From Gemmatimonadaceae bacterium (GTDB lineage Bacteria > Latescibacterota > UBA2968 > UBA8231), in assembly GCA_026706075.1 (NCBI GenBank), contig JAPOZM010000114.1, positions 17,051 to 81,050 of the forward strand: a stretch of 64,000 nucleotides of DNA. Direction: 5' to 3'. Made by a program: the position numbers and the translations under genes. This document shows, one piece after another, positions 1-7,651 of the stretch. The notes below the pieces were generated by a model. The model was not told the origin of the DNA, made no database searches, and was given only the letters and a program-made list of their open reading frames with translations. How positions within the stretch are numbered: position 1 is the first letter of the stretch; each line of letters starts with the position of its first letter.

Positions 1-142
1 GCATGCCGTCGACGTGGATGCCGGCGGCCACGCTCCGGGCCTTCTCGAGGGGATACTCGTGCTCGAAGCGCAAGTGCCCGTTGAGGCCGCGCAGCGAGAC
101 CTGCTTGCCGCATTCCGGGCAGGTTACCTTGATCTCGGCCAT
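1..142 (-). CDS. C2H2-type zinc-finger-like protein, 3' end cut by window edge
   Basis: The reading frame starts at ATG 140-142 and runs leftward out of the window, so only about 47 residues are visible. They contain C8-x2-C11 and H23-x4-H28, a small C2H2-type zinc-binding arrangement right at the N-terminus, followed by a charged helix. A good ribosome site (GGGAGAA) lies just upstream of the start. The gene is divergent from dgcN, and the 78 bases between them must hold both start regions. Its function is unknown; a metal-binding or nucleic-acid-binding role is only a guess from the motif. The rest of the protein would decide the family. Confidence 0.55.
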   Translation of the reverse strand, partial: MAEIKVTCPECGKQVSLRGLNGHLRFEHEYPLEKARSVAAGIHVDGM

Positions 143-220
143 TTGGCGGTTCTCCCTATCCTTCAGGAATATAGATCGCCTTGACCGGCCGCGAGATCGC
201 CGGTTAGGTTGCGCCCCGCC

Positions 221-1267
221 ATGCGGATCGAATCACCCTATCTGCTCTTCCTCGGCGACGCTGCCGACCAACTGGCCGCCAAGACTGCCGACGGCGTGGC
301 GCGCTGGCGCCCGGACCGGTGCGTTGGCCAGCTGCGCCTGCCGGGGTGCCACGCCGACGTGGGCCAGCCCGACCTGACCCTCGAGCAGGGGCGGCGCGCC
401 GGCGCCCGCACCCTCATCGTGGGCGTCGCCAACCGGGGCGGCGAGATCTCCGACCTGTGGATGGAGACGCTGCTCACCGCCCTGGACCTGGGCTACGACA
501 TCGCCAGCGGTCTCCACGACCGTCTGAGCCGGATCCCCCGTCTCGCCGAACGCGCCGGCGCCCTCGGGCGCGGCCTCTTCGATGTCCGCTATCCCGAGGT
601 GGAGCTGGAGGTCGGCCACGGGGAGCCGCGCAGCGGGCGCCGCCTGCTCACGGTGGGCACCGACTGCTCCTGCGGCAAGATGTTCACGGCCCTTGCCATC
701 GAGCGGGAGCTGTCGGCGCGGGGCCGCAAGGCGACCTTCCGAGCCACCGGTCAGACCGGGATCCTCATCGCCGGCAGCGGCATCGCCGTGGACGCCGTCA
801 TCTCCGACTTCATCGCCGGCGCCACCGAGTCCCTGACCCCGGCCAACGACGACGACCACTGGGACCTGGTGGAGGGCCAGGGATCGCTCTTCCACCCCTC
901 CTACGCGGGCGTCTCTCTCGGCCTCTTGCACGGCTCGATGGCGGACGCCCTCGTCCTCTGTCACGAACCCACGCGCCGGCACATGCGCGGACTGCCCCAC
1001 GCGCCCCTGCCGACGTTGACGGAGTGCATCGCCCTCAACGAGCAGTGCGGCCAGCTCACCAATCCCGCCTGCCGCGTCATCGGCCTGTCCCTCAACACCT
1101 CGGCCCTGGACGGCCCCGGAGCCGGGCGCGCCCTGCGGGCCGCCGAGGACGAGACCGGTCTGCCCGCCGTCGACGCCTGCCGGGACGGCGGCGCCGCAAG
1201 GCTCGCCGACGCCCTCGAAGCAGGGGCCCGTCCTCCGACGGTAGGCCACCGGCCGTGCCCGAGCTGA
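221..1267 (+). CDS. dgcN: D-glutamate N-acetyltransferase DgcN (DUF1611 family)
   Basis: This 348-residue protein matches the DUF1611/DgcN family over its length. It has an N-terminal Rossmann-like part opening with the typical PYLLFLGD stretch, and a P-loop-like GTDCSCGK at residues 146-153. The C-terminal part carries the family's asparagine-rich segment (about residues 265-295). In characterised members DgcN acetylates D-glutamate, and DgcA then converts N-acetyl-D-glutamate to the L form for catabolism. I chose ATG 221 over the in-frame TTG at 209 because family proteins begin with the short MRIESPYLL-like strand. The stop overlaps the start of dgcA by 13 bases, so the two are co-translated. 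An older annotation would call it an NAD-dependent epimerase/dehydratase. No clear promoter is seen. Confidence 0.85.
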   Translation: MRIESPYLLFLGDAADQLAAKTADGVARWRPDRCVGQLRLPGCHADVGQPDLTLEQGRRAGARTLIVGVANRGGEISDLWMETLLTALDLGYDIASGLHDRLSRIPRLAERAGALGRGLFDVRYPEVELEVGHGEPRSGRRLLTVGTDCSCGKMFTALAIERELSARGRKATFRATGQTGILIAGSGIAVDAVISDFIAGATESLTPANDDDHWDLVEGQGSLFHPSYAGVSLGLLHGSMADALVLCHEPTRRHMRGLPHAPLPTLTECIALNEQCGQLTNPACRVIGLSLNTSALDGPGAGRALRAAEDETGLPAVDACRDGGAARLADALEAGARPPTVGHRPCPS

Positions 1268-2253
1268 CAGTTGTCTCCGAGACCTGGCCCATGGCCGGGA
1301 CCTTCACCATCTCCCGCGGCTCCCGGACCCATGTCGAGGTCGTGCTCGTCGAGCTTCGGGACGGCCCCTCGGTGGGGCGCGGGGAGTGCGTGCCCTACCC
1401 TCGCTACGGGGAATCGGTCGATGGCGTGATGGAGCAGCTGCGGGGGGCCGCCGCCGGGATCGAGGGCGGCTGGACGCGCTCGGAGCTGGCGCGCGAAGTG
1501 CCACCGGGGGCCGCGCGCAACGCCCTCGACTGCGCCCTGTGGGATCTGGAGGCGGGCCGGCGAGGGACGACCGTTCACGAGTTGGCCGGCCGCCCGGCGC
1601 CGGGTCCCCTCACCACCGCCTACACCCTCAGCCTGGGAGCGCCGGAGGCGATGGGCGCCGCTGCCACGGCCGAGTCCCGGCGGCCGCTGCTCAAACTCAA
1701 GCTCGCCGGAGACGGGGGCGACGTCGACCGGGTCCGGGCGGTTCGCGAGGGAGCGCCGGAGTCCCGGCTCATCGTCGATGCCAACGAGGGATGCACCGCC
1801 GATGGGCTGCCGTCGCTGATGGACCACCTCGCCGGGCTCGGCGTCGCCCTGATCGAGCAGCCCCTTCCCGCGGACGAGGACGGCGCTCTGGCCGTCCTGG
1901 AGCATCCGGTGCCGCTGTGCGCAGACGAGTCCTGCCACACAGCCGCGGACCTCCGCCGGCTGAGGGACCGCTACGAGGCGGTCAACATCAAGCTCGACAA
2001 GACCGGGGGACTGACAGCCGCTCTCGAGCTGGAGGACCGCGCCCGGGAGGCGGGCCTGCGGGTCATGGTCGGGTGCATGGTGGGCACTTCTCTGGCCATG
2101 GCGCCGGCCGTGCTCGCCGCCCAGGGCGCCGAGTGGGTCGATCTCGACGGACCGCTGCTGCTGGCCAGGGACCGCGAGCCGGGCCTGCGCTACGAGGGCA
2201 GCACGGTCGAGCCGGCCGCGCCGGAACTGTGGGGGTTCGGAGGCCGCCCATGA
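1255..2253 (+). CDS. dgcA: Dipeptide epimerase / N-acetyl-D-glutamate racemase DgcA (enolase superfamily)
   Basis: The product has 332 residues and uses a GTG start inside the end of dgcN. It is an enolase-superfamily protein of the muconate-lactonizing / L-Ala-D/L-Glu epimerase group. The catalytic set is complete: K147-x-K149 on one side of the barrel, metal ligands D175, E201 and D224, and the opposite lysine K246 in an NIKLDKTGG motif. The N-terminal capping domain spans about residues 1-115 and the barrel follows. The neighbouring dgcN makes racemisation of N-acetyl-glutamate the most likely reaction. A murein dipeptide epimerase role for cell-wall recycling is the alternative, because the families are close in sequence. 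Confidence 0.85.
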   Translation: MPELTVVSETWPMAGTFTISRGSRTHVEVVLVELRDGPSVGRGECVPYPRYGESVDGVMEQLRGAAAGIEGGWTRSELAREVPPGAARNALDCALWDLEAGRRGTTVHELAGRPAPGPLTTAYTLSLGAPEAMGAAATAESRRPLLKLKLAGDGGDVDRVRAVREGAPESRLIVDANEGCTADGLPSLMDHLAGLGVALIEQPLPADEDGALAVLEHPVPLCADESCHTAADLRRLRDRYEAVNIKLDKTGGLTAALELEDRAREAGLRVMVGCMVGTSLAMAPAVLAAQGAEWVDLDGPLLLARDREPGLRYEGSTVEPAAPELWGFGGRP

Positions 2254-2316
2254 ACGCGGCGCTGGCCCCCCTCGGTTGGAGGGCACGGGGCGGTGACCCG
2301 GCCTTTGGGGCCAGCT

Positions 2317-2334
2317 GGCGCCCCCGGGGGCGCC
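2317..2334. repeat. 18-base perfect GC palindrome between convergent genes
   Basis: GGCGCCCCCGGGGGCGCC is a perfect inverted repeat in the 85-base gap between dgcA (rightward) and the DUF1016/SNase-like gene (leftward). A hairpin at a convergent junction could end or stabilise both transcripts. There is no T-tract on either side, so it does not meet the usual intrinsic-terminator pattern, and palindromes of this kind arise easily at this base composition. Confidence 0.35.
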
Positions 2335-2338
2335 GCCC

Positions 2339-3319
2339 TCAGGCCACCCACAAAGCGTTGAGGTAGTCGCCGCTCTCGGCGATGACCGCCGTCGATCGTT
2401 CGCCGCCGAGGCCGTACACGTCAGCCAGGTAGTCGCCGCCCCGGCCCCGGTGAGTCTTGACCACCACCCGGGCCGGTCCACTGGCCAGGACCTTCGCCAG
2501 TTCCCCCTTGGGCAGGCTTCCCGCCGCGCCTCGCAGGGTCAGACCGCGGACCAGGGAGACGTCCAGTCCCAGGTCGATGTGGGACTCCACCACGCCCGCG
2601 GCGGCGGCGCCCAGCAGCCGCGCGCCGTAGGTGAACAGCCGCGACTCCGCCTGGCCCCACTGGCGGCGCAGGGACGGACGGTCCCTGGCGTCCCTGCTCA
2701 ACTCGACCACCTCCCCGGCGGCCAGCTCCGCGATCAGGCGGCGGGTGCGCTTGCCCACCTTGCCCATCCCGTCGAGGCGGCGCCGCACACCGAAACCGAG
2801 GTCGAGGGCCAGCTTCCCTTTCTTGCCGGGGAGGTCGACGATGCGGTAGACCCCCGGGCGTCCACGCACAGCCACCTGCGAGCCCTCATCCCGTGCGCGC
2901 AGTTGCTCCCGCAGGCGGCGCACGCTCCAGCCCTCCTCGGCGGCGCGCTCCATCAGCCGGCGCAACTCCCCGTCCTCGGGCACCGTCACCAGCAGCCGGC
3001 AGTGGCTCCAGGACAGCCGGTCGAGGACGGCGGTGTCGGAGGGCAGCCTCTGGTACAGCCTGCGGGCCCGGTAGAGCGTCCGCGGCAGGATTCCCAGCTC
3101 CCCGGCCAGCCGCTCCACGGCCCGCCCCCCGTACTCGGCGCGGCCGGAGATGTGCTCGTTGAGCAGGCGGCCGATCTCCCAGTAGACCCGCGTCGCCTCT
3201 CGGGGGGCGGGGCGCCGGCGCCCGCGGGTGTCGGCGGGGAGCAGGCGGGCCACGGCGGCCTTCAGGTCCCGGAAGGGGTCCTGGCGGGAGGCCGCCGGGG
3301 TGGCATCGGGTCTCAGCAC
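2339..3319 (-). CDS. DUF1016 N-terminal domain fused to a degenerate SNase-like domain
   Basis: The 326-residue product has two recognisable parts. Residues about 10-140 resemble the DUF1016/YhcG N-terminal helical domain, with a YWEIGRLLNEHI helix, an LSWSHCRLL motif and EEGWSVRRLREQL. The last 110 residues follow the staphylococcal-nuclease pattern: LTLRG, a G-x-A helix, then GDYLADVYGL and a YLN ending. The acidic metal ligands and the arginines expected for SNase catalysis are not obvious, so the domain may bind rather than cut. The GTG start lies 12 bases after the ligase stop, on the same strand, which suggests an operon with it. No alternative ATG fits. I infer a role in DNA ends or repair from the neighbour only; function is not established. 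Confidence 0.6.
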   Translation of the reverse strand: MLRPDATPAASRQDPFRDLKAAVARLLPADTRGRRRPAPREATRVYWEIGRLLNEHISGRAEYGGRAVERLAGELGILPRTLYRARRLYQRLPSDTAVLDRLSWSHCRLLVTVPEDGELRRLMERAAEEGWSVRRLREQLRARDEGSQVAVRGRPGVYRIVDLPGKKGKLALDLGFGVRRRLDGMGKVGKRTRRLIAELAAGEVVELSRDARDRPSLRRQWGQAESRLFTYGARLLGAAAAGVVESHIDLGLDVSLVRGLTLRGAAGSLPKGELAKVLASGPARVVVKTHRGRGGDYLADVYGLGGERSTAVIAESGDYLNALWVA

Positions 3320-3330
3320 GTTTGGCGCGA

Positions 3331-4866
3331 CTACCCCGGCTGGGCCTCGAAGATCCGGCGCACGGTCTCGATGTCGTCGGACTGCGCCGCGGTCTTGTCC
3401 GGCCGGTAGCGCTTCACCCGCGCGAAGCGCAGGGCCAGGCCCCCGGGGTAGTGGGGGCTGGCCTGCAGGCCGTCGAAGGCGATCTCCGCCACCAGCTCCG
3501 GGCGGACGTGGACCACGTGACCTTCGCGGCCGGTCTCCAGGCCGAGGAGCTTCTCCGTCTGCCACGCCAGCATCTCGTCGGTCATGCCCTTGAAGGTCTT
3601 GCCCAGCATCACGAACCCGCCCTCCGGGTCGCGGGCCCCGAGGTGCAGGTTGGAGAGCCATCCCCGGCGACGGCCGCTGCCCCACTCCACCGCCAGGATC
3701 ACCAGGTCGAGGGTGTGGGCGGGCTTGAGCTTGAGCCATCCCGCGCCGCGGCGCCCGGCCTCGTACGGCGCCTCCAGGTCCTTGGCCACGACCCCCTCGT
3801 GGCCCGCGGAGAGGGCTCGATCGATGAACTCCCGCGCCGGCTCCACGGAGTCGGCCACCATGTGCGGCACCTGGGCCGACGCCGGAACGAGGCCGTGCAG
3901 GGCCCGCAGGCGCTCGCCGGTGCCCGCGTCGATCAGGTCCTGACCGTCCAGGTGCAGGCAGTCGAAGTAGAAGGCGGACAGGGGCAGCTCGGCGCGCATT
4001 CGCTCCACGTCCAGACGGCGGCCGAAGCGGCGCATCGTCTCCTGAAACGGGGCCGGCCGGCCGTCCCCGCGCAGCACGATCGCCTCGCCGTCGAGGACGA
4101 GCTGCCGCGCCGGCAGGGCCCGCACCGCCTCCACCAGCTCGGGCGCCGCGGCGGTCACGTCGTTGAGGCGCCGCGTGAACAGCCGCACCTCGTCATCCAT
4201 CCGGTGCACCTGGATCCGGGCCCCGTCGAGCTTGTAGTCCAGGGCCACCCGGCCGTGGCGCTCGAGCACCTCCTCCACCCCCTCGGCAGCCTGGGCCAGC
4301 ATGGGCAGCACCGGAGACATCAGCCGCAGACGGAACTCCCCGAGAGCCGGCTCGCCGCCGTTGAGGGAAGCCACGGCCACGCGCACCAGGTCACCGGCGA
4401 GCATCGCCGCCCGGCGCACGGCCGGCGCCGGGACCCCCGACGCCCGGGCAACCGCTTCGATCAGCACCCCCTCCTGCGCCCCCTGGCGCAGCTCGCCGAA
4501 GACCAGCCTCGCCAGCCAGTCCTGCTCCGGCTTCGTCGCCCGTTCCAGGATGCCGGCCAGGGCCTGCACGCGGGCCCCTGCAGAGCCCGGTCCGCCGAGC
4601 CGGGAGATCTCCTCGAAGGCGGCGTCCACGCCGGCCACGGTCAGGCCCGGCGACGATGCCGGCCCGGGCGGCATGGCCTGCCGGATCGCCGCTCCGCCGA
4701 GGCCGATCCGCCCCTGGCGCAGCTGTCCGGTGAGGAAGGCCGCGCCGGCCTCGCGCTCTGCCGGGGACAACCGCCCCAGGCAATCGGCGAGGAGCCCGAT
4801 CTTCTCGCTCCGCGCCCTGGTGCCGGCCACGCGGGCGGAGGTGTCGACGAGGTCGCGGAGATTCAT
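3331..4866 (-). CDS. ligB: ATP-dependent DNA ligase, archaeal/LigB type
   Basis: At 511 residues this is the usual length of archaeal-like and actinobacterial LigB ligases. Nucleotidyltransferase motif I is YKLDG, with the adenylated lysine at K212. Motif III (FYFDCLHLDG), motif IV (EGVVAKD) and motif V (WLKLKP) follow in order, and a C-terminal OB-fold ends in FARVKRYRPDK. The N-terminal 200 residues are the helical DNA-binding domain. It would seal nicks using ATP, alongside an NAD-dependent LigA not seen here. I chose ATG 4866, where homologues begin with MNLRDLVDTSARV; two in-frame ATGs lie slightly upstream (4887 and 4878). The next gene downstream is the DUF1016/SNase-like protein rather than the helicase and exonuclease often paired with such ligases. 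Confidence 0.9.
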   Translation of the reverse strand: MNLRDLVDTSARVAGTRARSEKIGLLADCLGRLSPAEREAGAAFLTGQLRQGRIGLGGAAIRQAMPPGPASSPGLTVAGVDAAFEEISRLGGPGSAGARVQALAGILERATKPEQDWLARLVFGELRQGAQEGVLIEAVARASGVPAPAVRRAAMLAGDLVRVAVASLNGGEPALGEFRLRLMSPVLPMLAQAAEGVEEVLERHGRVALDYKLDGARIQVHRMDDEVRLFTRRLNDVTAAAPELVEAVRALPARQLVLDGEAIVLRGDGRPAPFQETMRRFGRRLDVERMRAELPLSAFYFDCLHLDGQDLIDAGTGERLRALHGLVPASAQVPHMVADSVEPAREFIDRALSAGHEGVVAKDLEAPYEAGRRGAGWLKLKPAHTLDLVILAVEWGSGRRRGWLSNLHLGARDPEGGFVMLGKTFKGMTDEMLAWQTEKLLGLETGREGHVVHVRPELVAEIAFDGLQASPHYPGGLALRFARVKRYRPDKTAAQSDDIETVRRIFEAQPG

Positions 4867-5029
4867 CCTCTGCTGCATCTCTCCCATGCACAGACGGCGA
4901 TTCCGTCCTCGGAAAAGGTTACCTTCTCGACCGCAGCCCACAACCCGGCCCGCTGACAGAGTTTCCAAGGTGGCCGGGCGCGCGCCCGGATCGGCTCTTC
5001 ATCACCCCGACTCCAAACCCGAGGCCCCC

Positions 5030-5479
5030 ATGAAACGCCGTATGACCGTCCTCGCCGCCCTCGGCCTTGCCCTCTCGCCGGTCCTTGCCCAGGAGGCGGT
5101 GCCGCTGAAGGCTCTGCCCTTCAGCCCGGCCCGCCAGGCCGGCGGCTTCCTCTTCATCAGCGGCCAGATCGGCCGCACGGCCGACGGCGCCGACATCAAG
5201 GAGTCGGTAGCGGCCGAGACCCATCAGGTGATGGAGAACATCGGCCGCATCCTCGAAGAACACGGGTATGCCTTCGACGATCTCGTCAACGTCACCGTCT
5301 GGCTCGCCGACATCGAGGACTACCACGAGATGAACGAGGCCTATGCCTCGTATTTCAACGAGAGATTCCCGGCGCGGGCCTGCACCGGGGGGGCGCAGAT
5401 CGTCTTCGACTTCCGCGTCGAGATCGCCGCCATCGCCTACCGGGACGTCGACCATGCCGGAGCGGGCGAGGACCAGTAG
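5030..5479 (+). CDS. Exported RidA-family protein (YjgF/YER057c/UK114)
   Basis: A 149-residue protein whose residues about 25-145 form one RidA domain, with FISGQIG near the start, ARACTGG around the position of the conserved substrate-binding arginine, and VEIAAIAYRD at the end. RidA enzymes hydrolyse reactive enamines and imines from pyridoxal-phosphate enzymes. The first 20 residues (MKRRMTVLAALGLALSPVLA) are a typical Sec signal peptide, which is unusual because most RidA proteins are cytoplasmic. The family's conserved arginine and glutamate appear to be kept, so activity is plausible. It stands alone, downstream of a GC-rich palindrome at 4974-4989. Exported Rid proteins are known but their substrates are not. 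Confidence 0.85.
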   Translation: MKRRMTVLAALGLALSPVLAQEAVPLKALPFSPARQAGGFLFISGQIGRTADGADIKESVAAETHQVMENIGRILEEHGYAFDDLVNVTVWLADIEDYHEMNEAYASYFNERFPARACTGGAQIVFDFRVEIAAIAYRDVDHAGAGEDQ

Positions 5480-5508
5480 GCCCCGGCGCCTGGCTACCCC
5501 CCGCCCGG

Positions 5509-6360
5509 GTGAACGCCTCCGCGCCCCCGCCGACGCACGCGGGCCTCAGGTTCGGGTCGGACGAGCGCGACCTGATGGCGGTCTGGCTGCCCGAGTCCGC
5601 CGACCCCGCTCCCGCGGTGCTCTGCTTCCACCCCGGCCGCTTCAGGAAGCTCGCCAGGCCGAGCCCCGTCCGCACCGCGCCGCCCGTCGTCCGGCGGGAC
5701 CTTCTCGCCCTCGTGGACGAGGGCATCTCCATCGTGGCCCCGAGCCATCACGGGGCCGGGTGGACCCCCTTCGAGGGCGCGGTCCGGGCCCTCCAGTTCG
5801 TGCGCGGCAGGGCGGGCGAGTGGAACCTCGACAGGGAGCGGATCGCCGCCATGGGGACCTCTTCGGGCGCCTGCCTCTCGCTCTGGCTCGCGGCCCACGC
5901 CGACCTTGCGGACCCCGCCAGCGAAGACCCCGTCGCCCGCGAATCCACCAGGCTGGCCTGCGCCGCCGTGAACCAGGCGGTGACCTCGGTCGACCCGCGG
6001 TTCATGGCCGACCTGATGCCGGGCTCGGCCGTCCCCGGGCGGTTCCTCAAACAGTTCTACGGACTCGAAGAGGCGGAGCTCGACCGGTTGCCGCCGGAGA
6101 CCTGCCGGCTGATGGAGGAGCTGTCCCCCATCAACCACGTCCGCCGCGGCGTTCCTCCAACCCTGCTCACCTACGACGACCCCCTGGACGCCCCGTACGG
6201 GATCCACCACCCGAGCTTCGGGGTGGCGTGGAGGGAGAGGATCGAGGCCGTCGGGGCCCGTTGCGACCTGGTGGCCCGCCGGCGGCCGGTGGGAGACAGC
6301 CGGACGAGGTCGATCCCCGCCTTCCTCCTGGACGAGCTGAAGGGTCCCGGCTCCGGCTGA
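5509..6360 (+). CDS. Alpha/beta-hydrolase-fold protein, esterase-like
   Basis: The 283-residue product begins at a GTG 29 bases after the RidA stop. It has the alpha/beta-hydrolase signature: a PAVLCFHPGRF strand and oxyanion region near residue 40, and the nucleophile elbow GTSSGA with Ser118 at the centre of G-x-S-x-G. A DD pair (YDDPLD) lies where the catalytic acid is expected. The final histidine is not clear; HH near residue 230 is a candidate. Closest general type is the BD-FAE/carboxylesterase group of small-molecule esterases. There is no signal peptide, so it should be cytoplasmic. The C-terminal 40 residues are arginine-rich and poorly conserved-looking. Substrate unknown. Confidence 0.6.
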   Translation: MNASAPPPTHAGLRFGSDERDLMAVWLPESADPAPAVLCFHPGRFRKLARPSPVRTAPPVVRRDLLALVDEGISIVAPSHHGAGWTPFEGAVRALQFVRGRAGEWNLDRERIAAMGTSSGACLSLWLAAHADLADPASEDPVARESTRLACAAVNQAVTSVDPRFMADLMPGSAVPGRFLKQFYGLEEAELDRLPPETCRLMEELSPINHVRRGVPPTLLTYDDPLDAPYGIHHPSFGVAWRERIEAVGARCDLVARRRPVGDSRTRSIPAFLLDELKGPGSG

Positions 6361-6376
6361 CAGCGGGGCCGGCGGG

Positions 6377-7477
6377 CTACGGCCCCAGGAGCCGCTCCAT
6401 GTTGCCGCCGAGGACCGCCGCCATCTCCGCCTCGCCGAGGAAGGGGCAGTACCGCCTCACGTAGTCCAGGCTCTGGCGGTAGGTCCAGTGCAGGAGGACG
6501 ATGGGGATGTCGGTGCCCCAGATGATGCGGTCGGCTCCGATCCGTTCCACCATCGTCTCCAGGACGGGCCGCATCTGCGGCATGGGGTAGTCCCAGCGCG
6601 ACTGCAGGAAGACGGCGAAGAGGATCTGGATGTGGAAGCGCGGGTGGCCGATGGGCGCCGCCTCGTAGACCTCCTCGGGCACGTGGAGCCTGTCCTCGCC
6701 GGCGAACAGCCGCCAGGGGAAGCCGTGGGTCATGACCACGTCGACGTCGGGGAAGCGGTCCATCCAGGACCGCAGGGCACGCAGCTCGTCGAGGTAGGCG
6801 GCGGGCGTGCCGGCGGCGCCGATGGTGAAGAACACGGGGATCCCCAGCCCGGCCACGGCCTCCCACAGGGGGTCGAAGTCGGGCCCCGTCCACTCGGGGG
6901 AGAGGTCGTAGAGGGGTCGGTGGAAGGGCGCGAACTGCAGGCCCGACAGGCCGTGGTCGCGGATCCCCCGTTCCAGCTTTCCGACGGCGTCGTCCGTCCT
7001 GGCGGGGAACCACCACTCGGGCACCTGCACCAGCCCCTGGATCCGCCCCGGATGGCGCCGGCAGCAGTCGGCGATCCAACCGTCGTTCAGACCCATGTAG
7101 GGGGTGCGGTGCAGGAGGGCGCGGTCGACGCCGGCGTAGTCCATCTCCGCCACCAGGCTGTCGGCGGGGAAGGCGAAGTCCACCGTCCACGGCGGCAGGG
7201 CCTGCTTCACGTACTCCTCTCCGTCCACCGTCCACTCCACGAGGCCGTGGTCCCCGGTGCGGAAGGCGGCGTCCAGCAGTCCGTCGAAGCGCCAGGGGCG
7301 GTCGGGGTCGGCGAGGCCCGAGGCGTCGGCCGCAGCCCGGTCGGAGCGTCGCCAGCAGGGCTGCTGTCGGGCATGGGCCATGAACAGCTGCAGGTGCCGC
7401 CAGAACTCGGCCGGGTCCGCGAAGCCGCCGTTGCGGGCCGGCGGAGGAAAGCAGTAGGCGTGGCCGTCGTAGATCAT
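6377..7477 (-). CDS. Amidohydrolase-family TIM-barrel protein
   Basis: This 366-residue protein belongs to the amidohydrolase_2 group (decarboxylases and lactonases of the metal-dependent hydrolase superfamily). It begins at an ATG with a purine-rich site (GGGACGGGG) just before it. The usual N-terminal DxHxH is DGHAY here, so the second metal histidine is replaced by tyrosine. MTHGFPW supplies another histidine, and WGTDIP near the C-terminus supplies the conserved aspartate. A missing ligand suggests an altered metal site or a non-hydrolytic role. The gene is divergent from the six-hairpin-like and SGNH genes, and the three may share the 174-base region between their starts. Substrate cannot be told from sequence. 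Confidence 0.65.
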   Translation of the reverse strand: MIYDGHAYCFPPPARNGGFADPAEFWRHLQLFMAHARQQPCWRRSDRAAADASGLADPDRPWRFDGLLDAAFRTGDHGLVEWTVDGEEYVKQALPPWTVDFAFPADSLVAEMDYAGVDRALLHRTPYMGLNDGWIADCCRRHPGRIQGLVQVPEWWFPARTDDAVGKLERGIRDHGLSGLQFAPFHRPLYDLSPEWTGPDFDPLWEAVAGLGIPVFFTIGAAGTPAAYLDELRALRSWMDRFPDVDVVMTHGFPWRLFAGEDRLHVPEEVYEAAPIGHPRFHIQILFAVFLQSRWDYPMPQMRPVLETMVERIGADRIIWGTDIPIVLLHWTYRQSLDYVRRYCPFLGEAEMAAVLGGNMERLLGP

Positions 7478-7651
7478 CACCCCGTCCCTGTTGGAGCCTC
7501 CCCGGACTCGCTCCGGGGCGAGATCCGCAAGCATCGGCCGCGGAGGCCGCCTTCCGCAAGCCGATTCGGCCGTGCGCCACCGCTTCGCCTTGCACCCGGC
7601 ACCCCCATGTCCCTTGTTCCCCGGCTCCTCGCGCCTCTCCAAAGGACCGTC

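Noticed and set aside
4974..4989. 16-base palindrome CCGGGCGCGCGCCCGG upstream of the RidA gene
   Set aside because: Low-complexity GC palindromes are expected by chance here and no regulator or repeat partner is visible.
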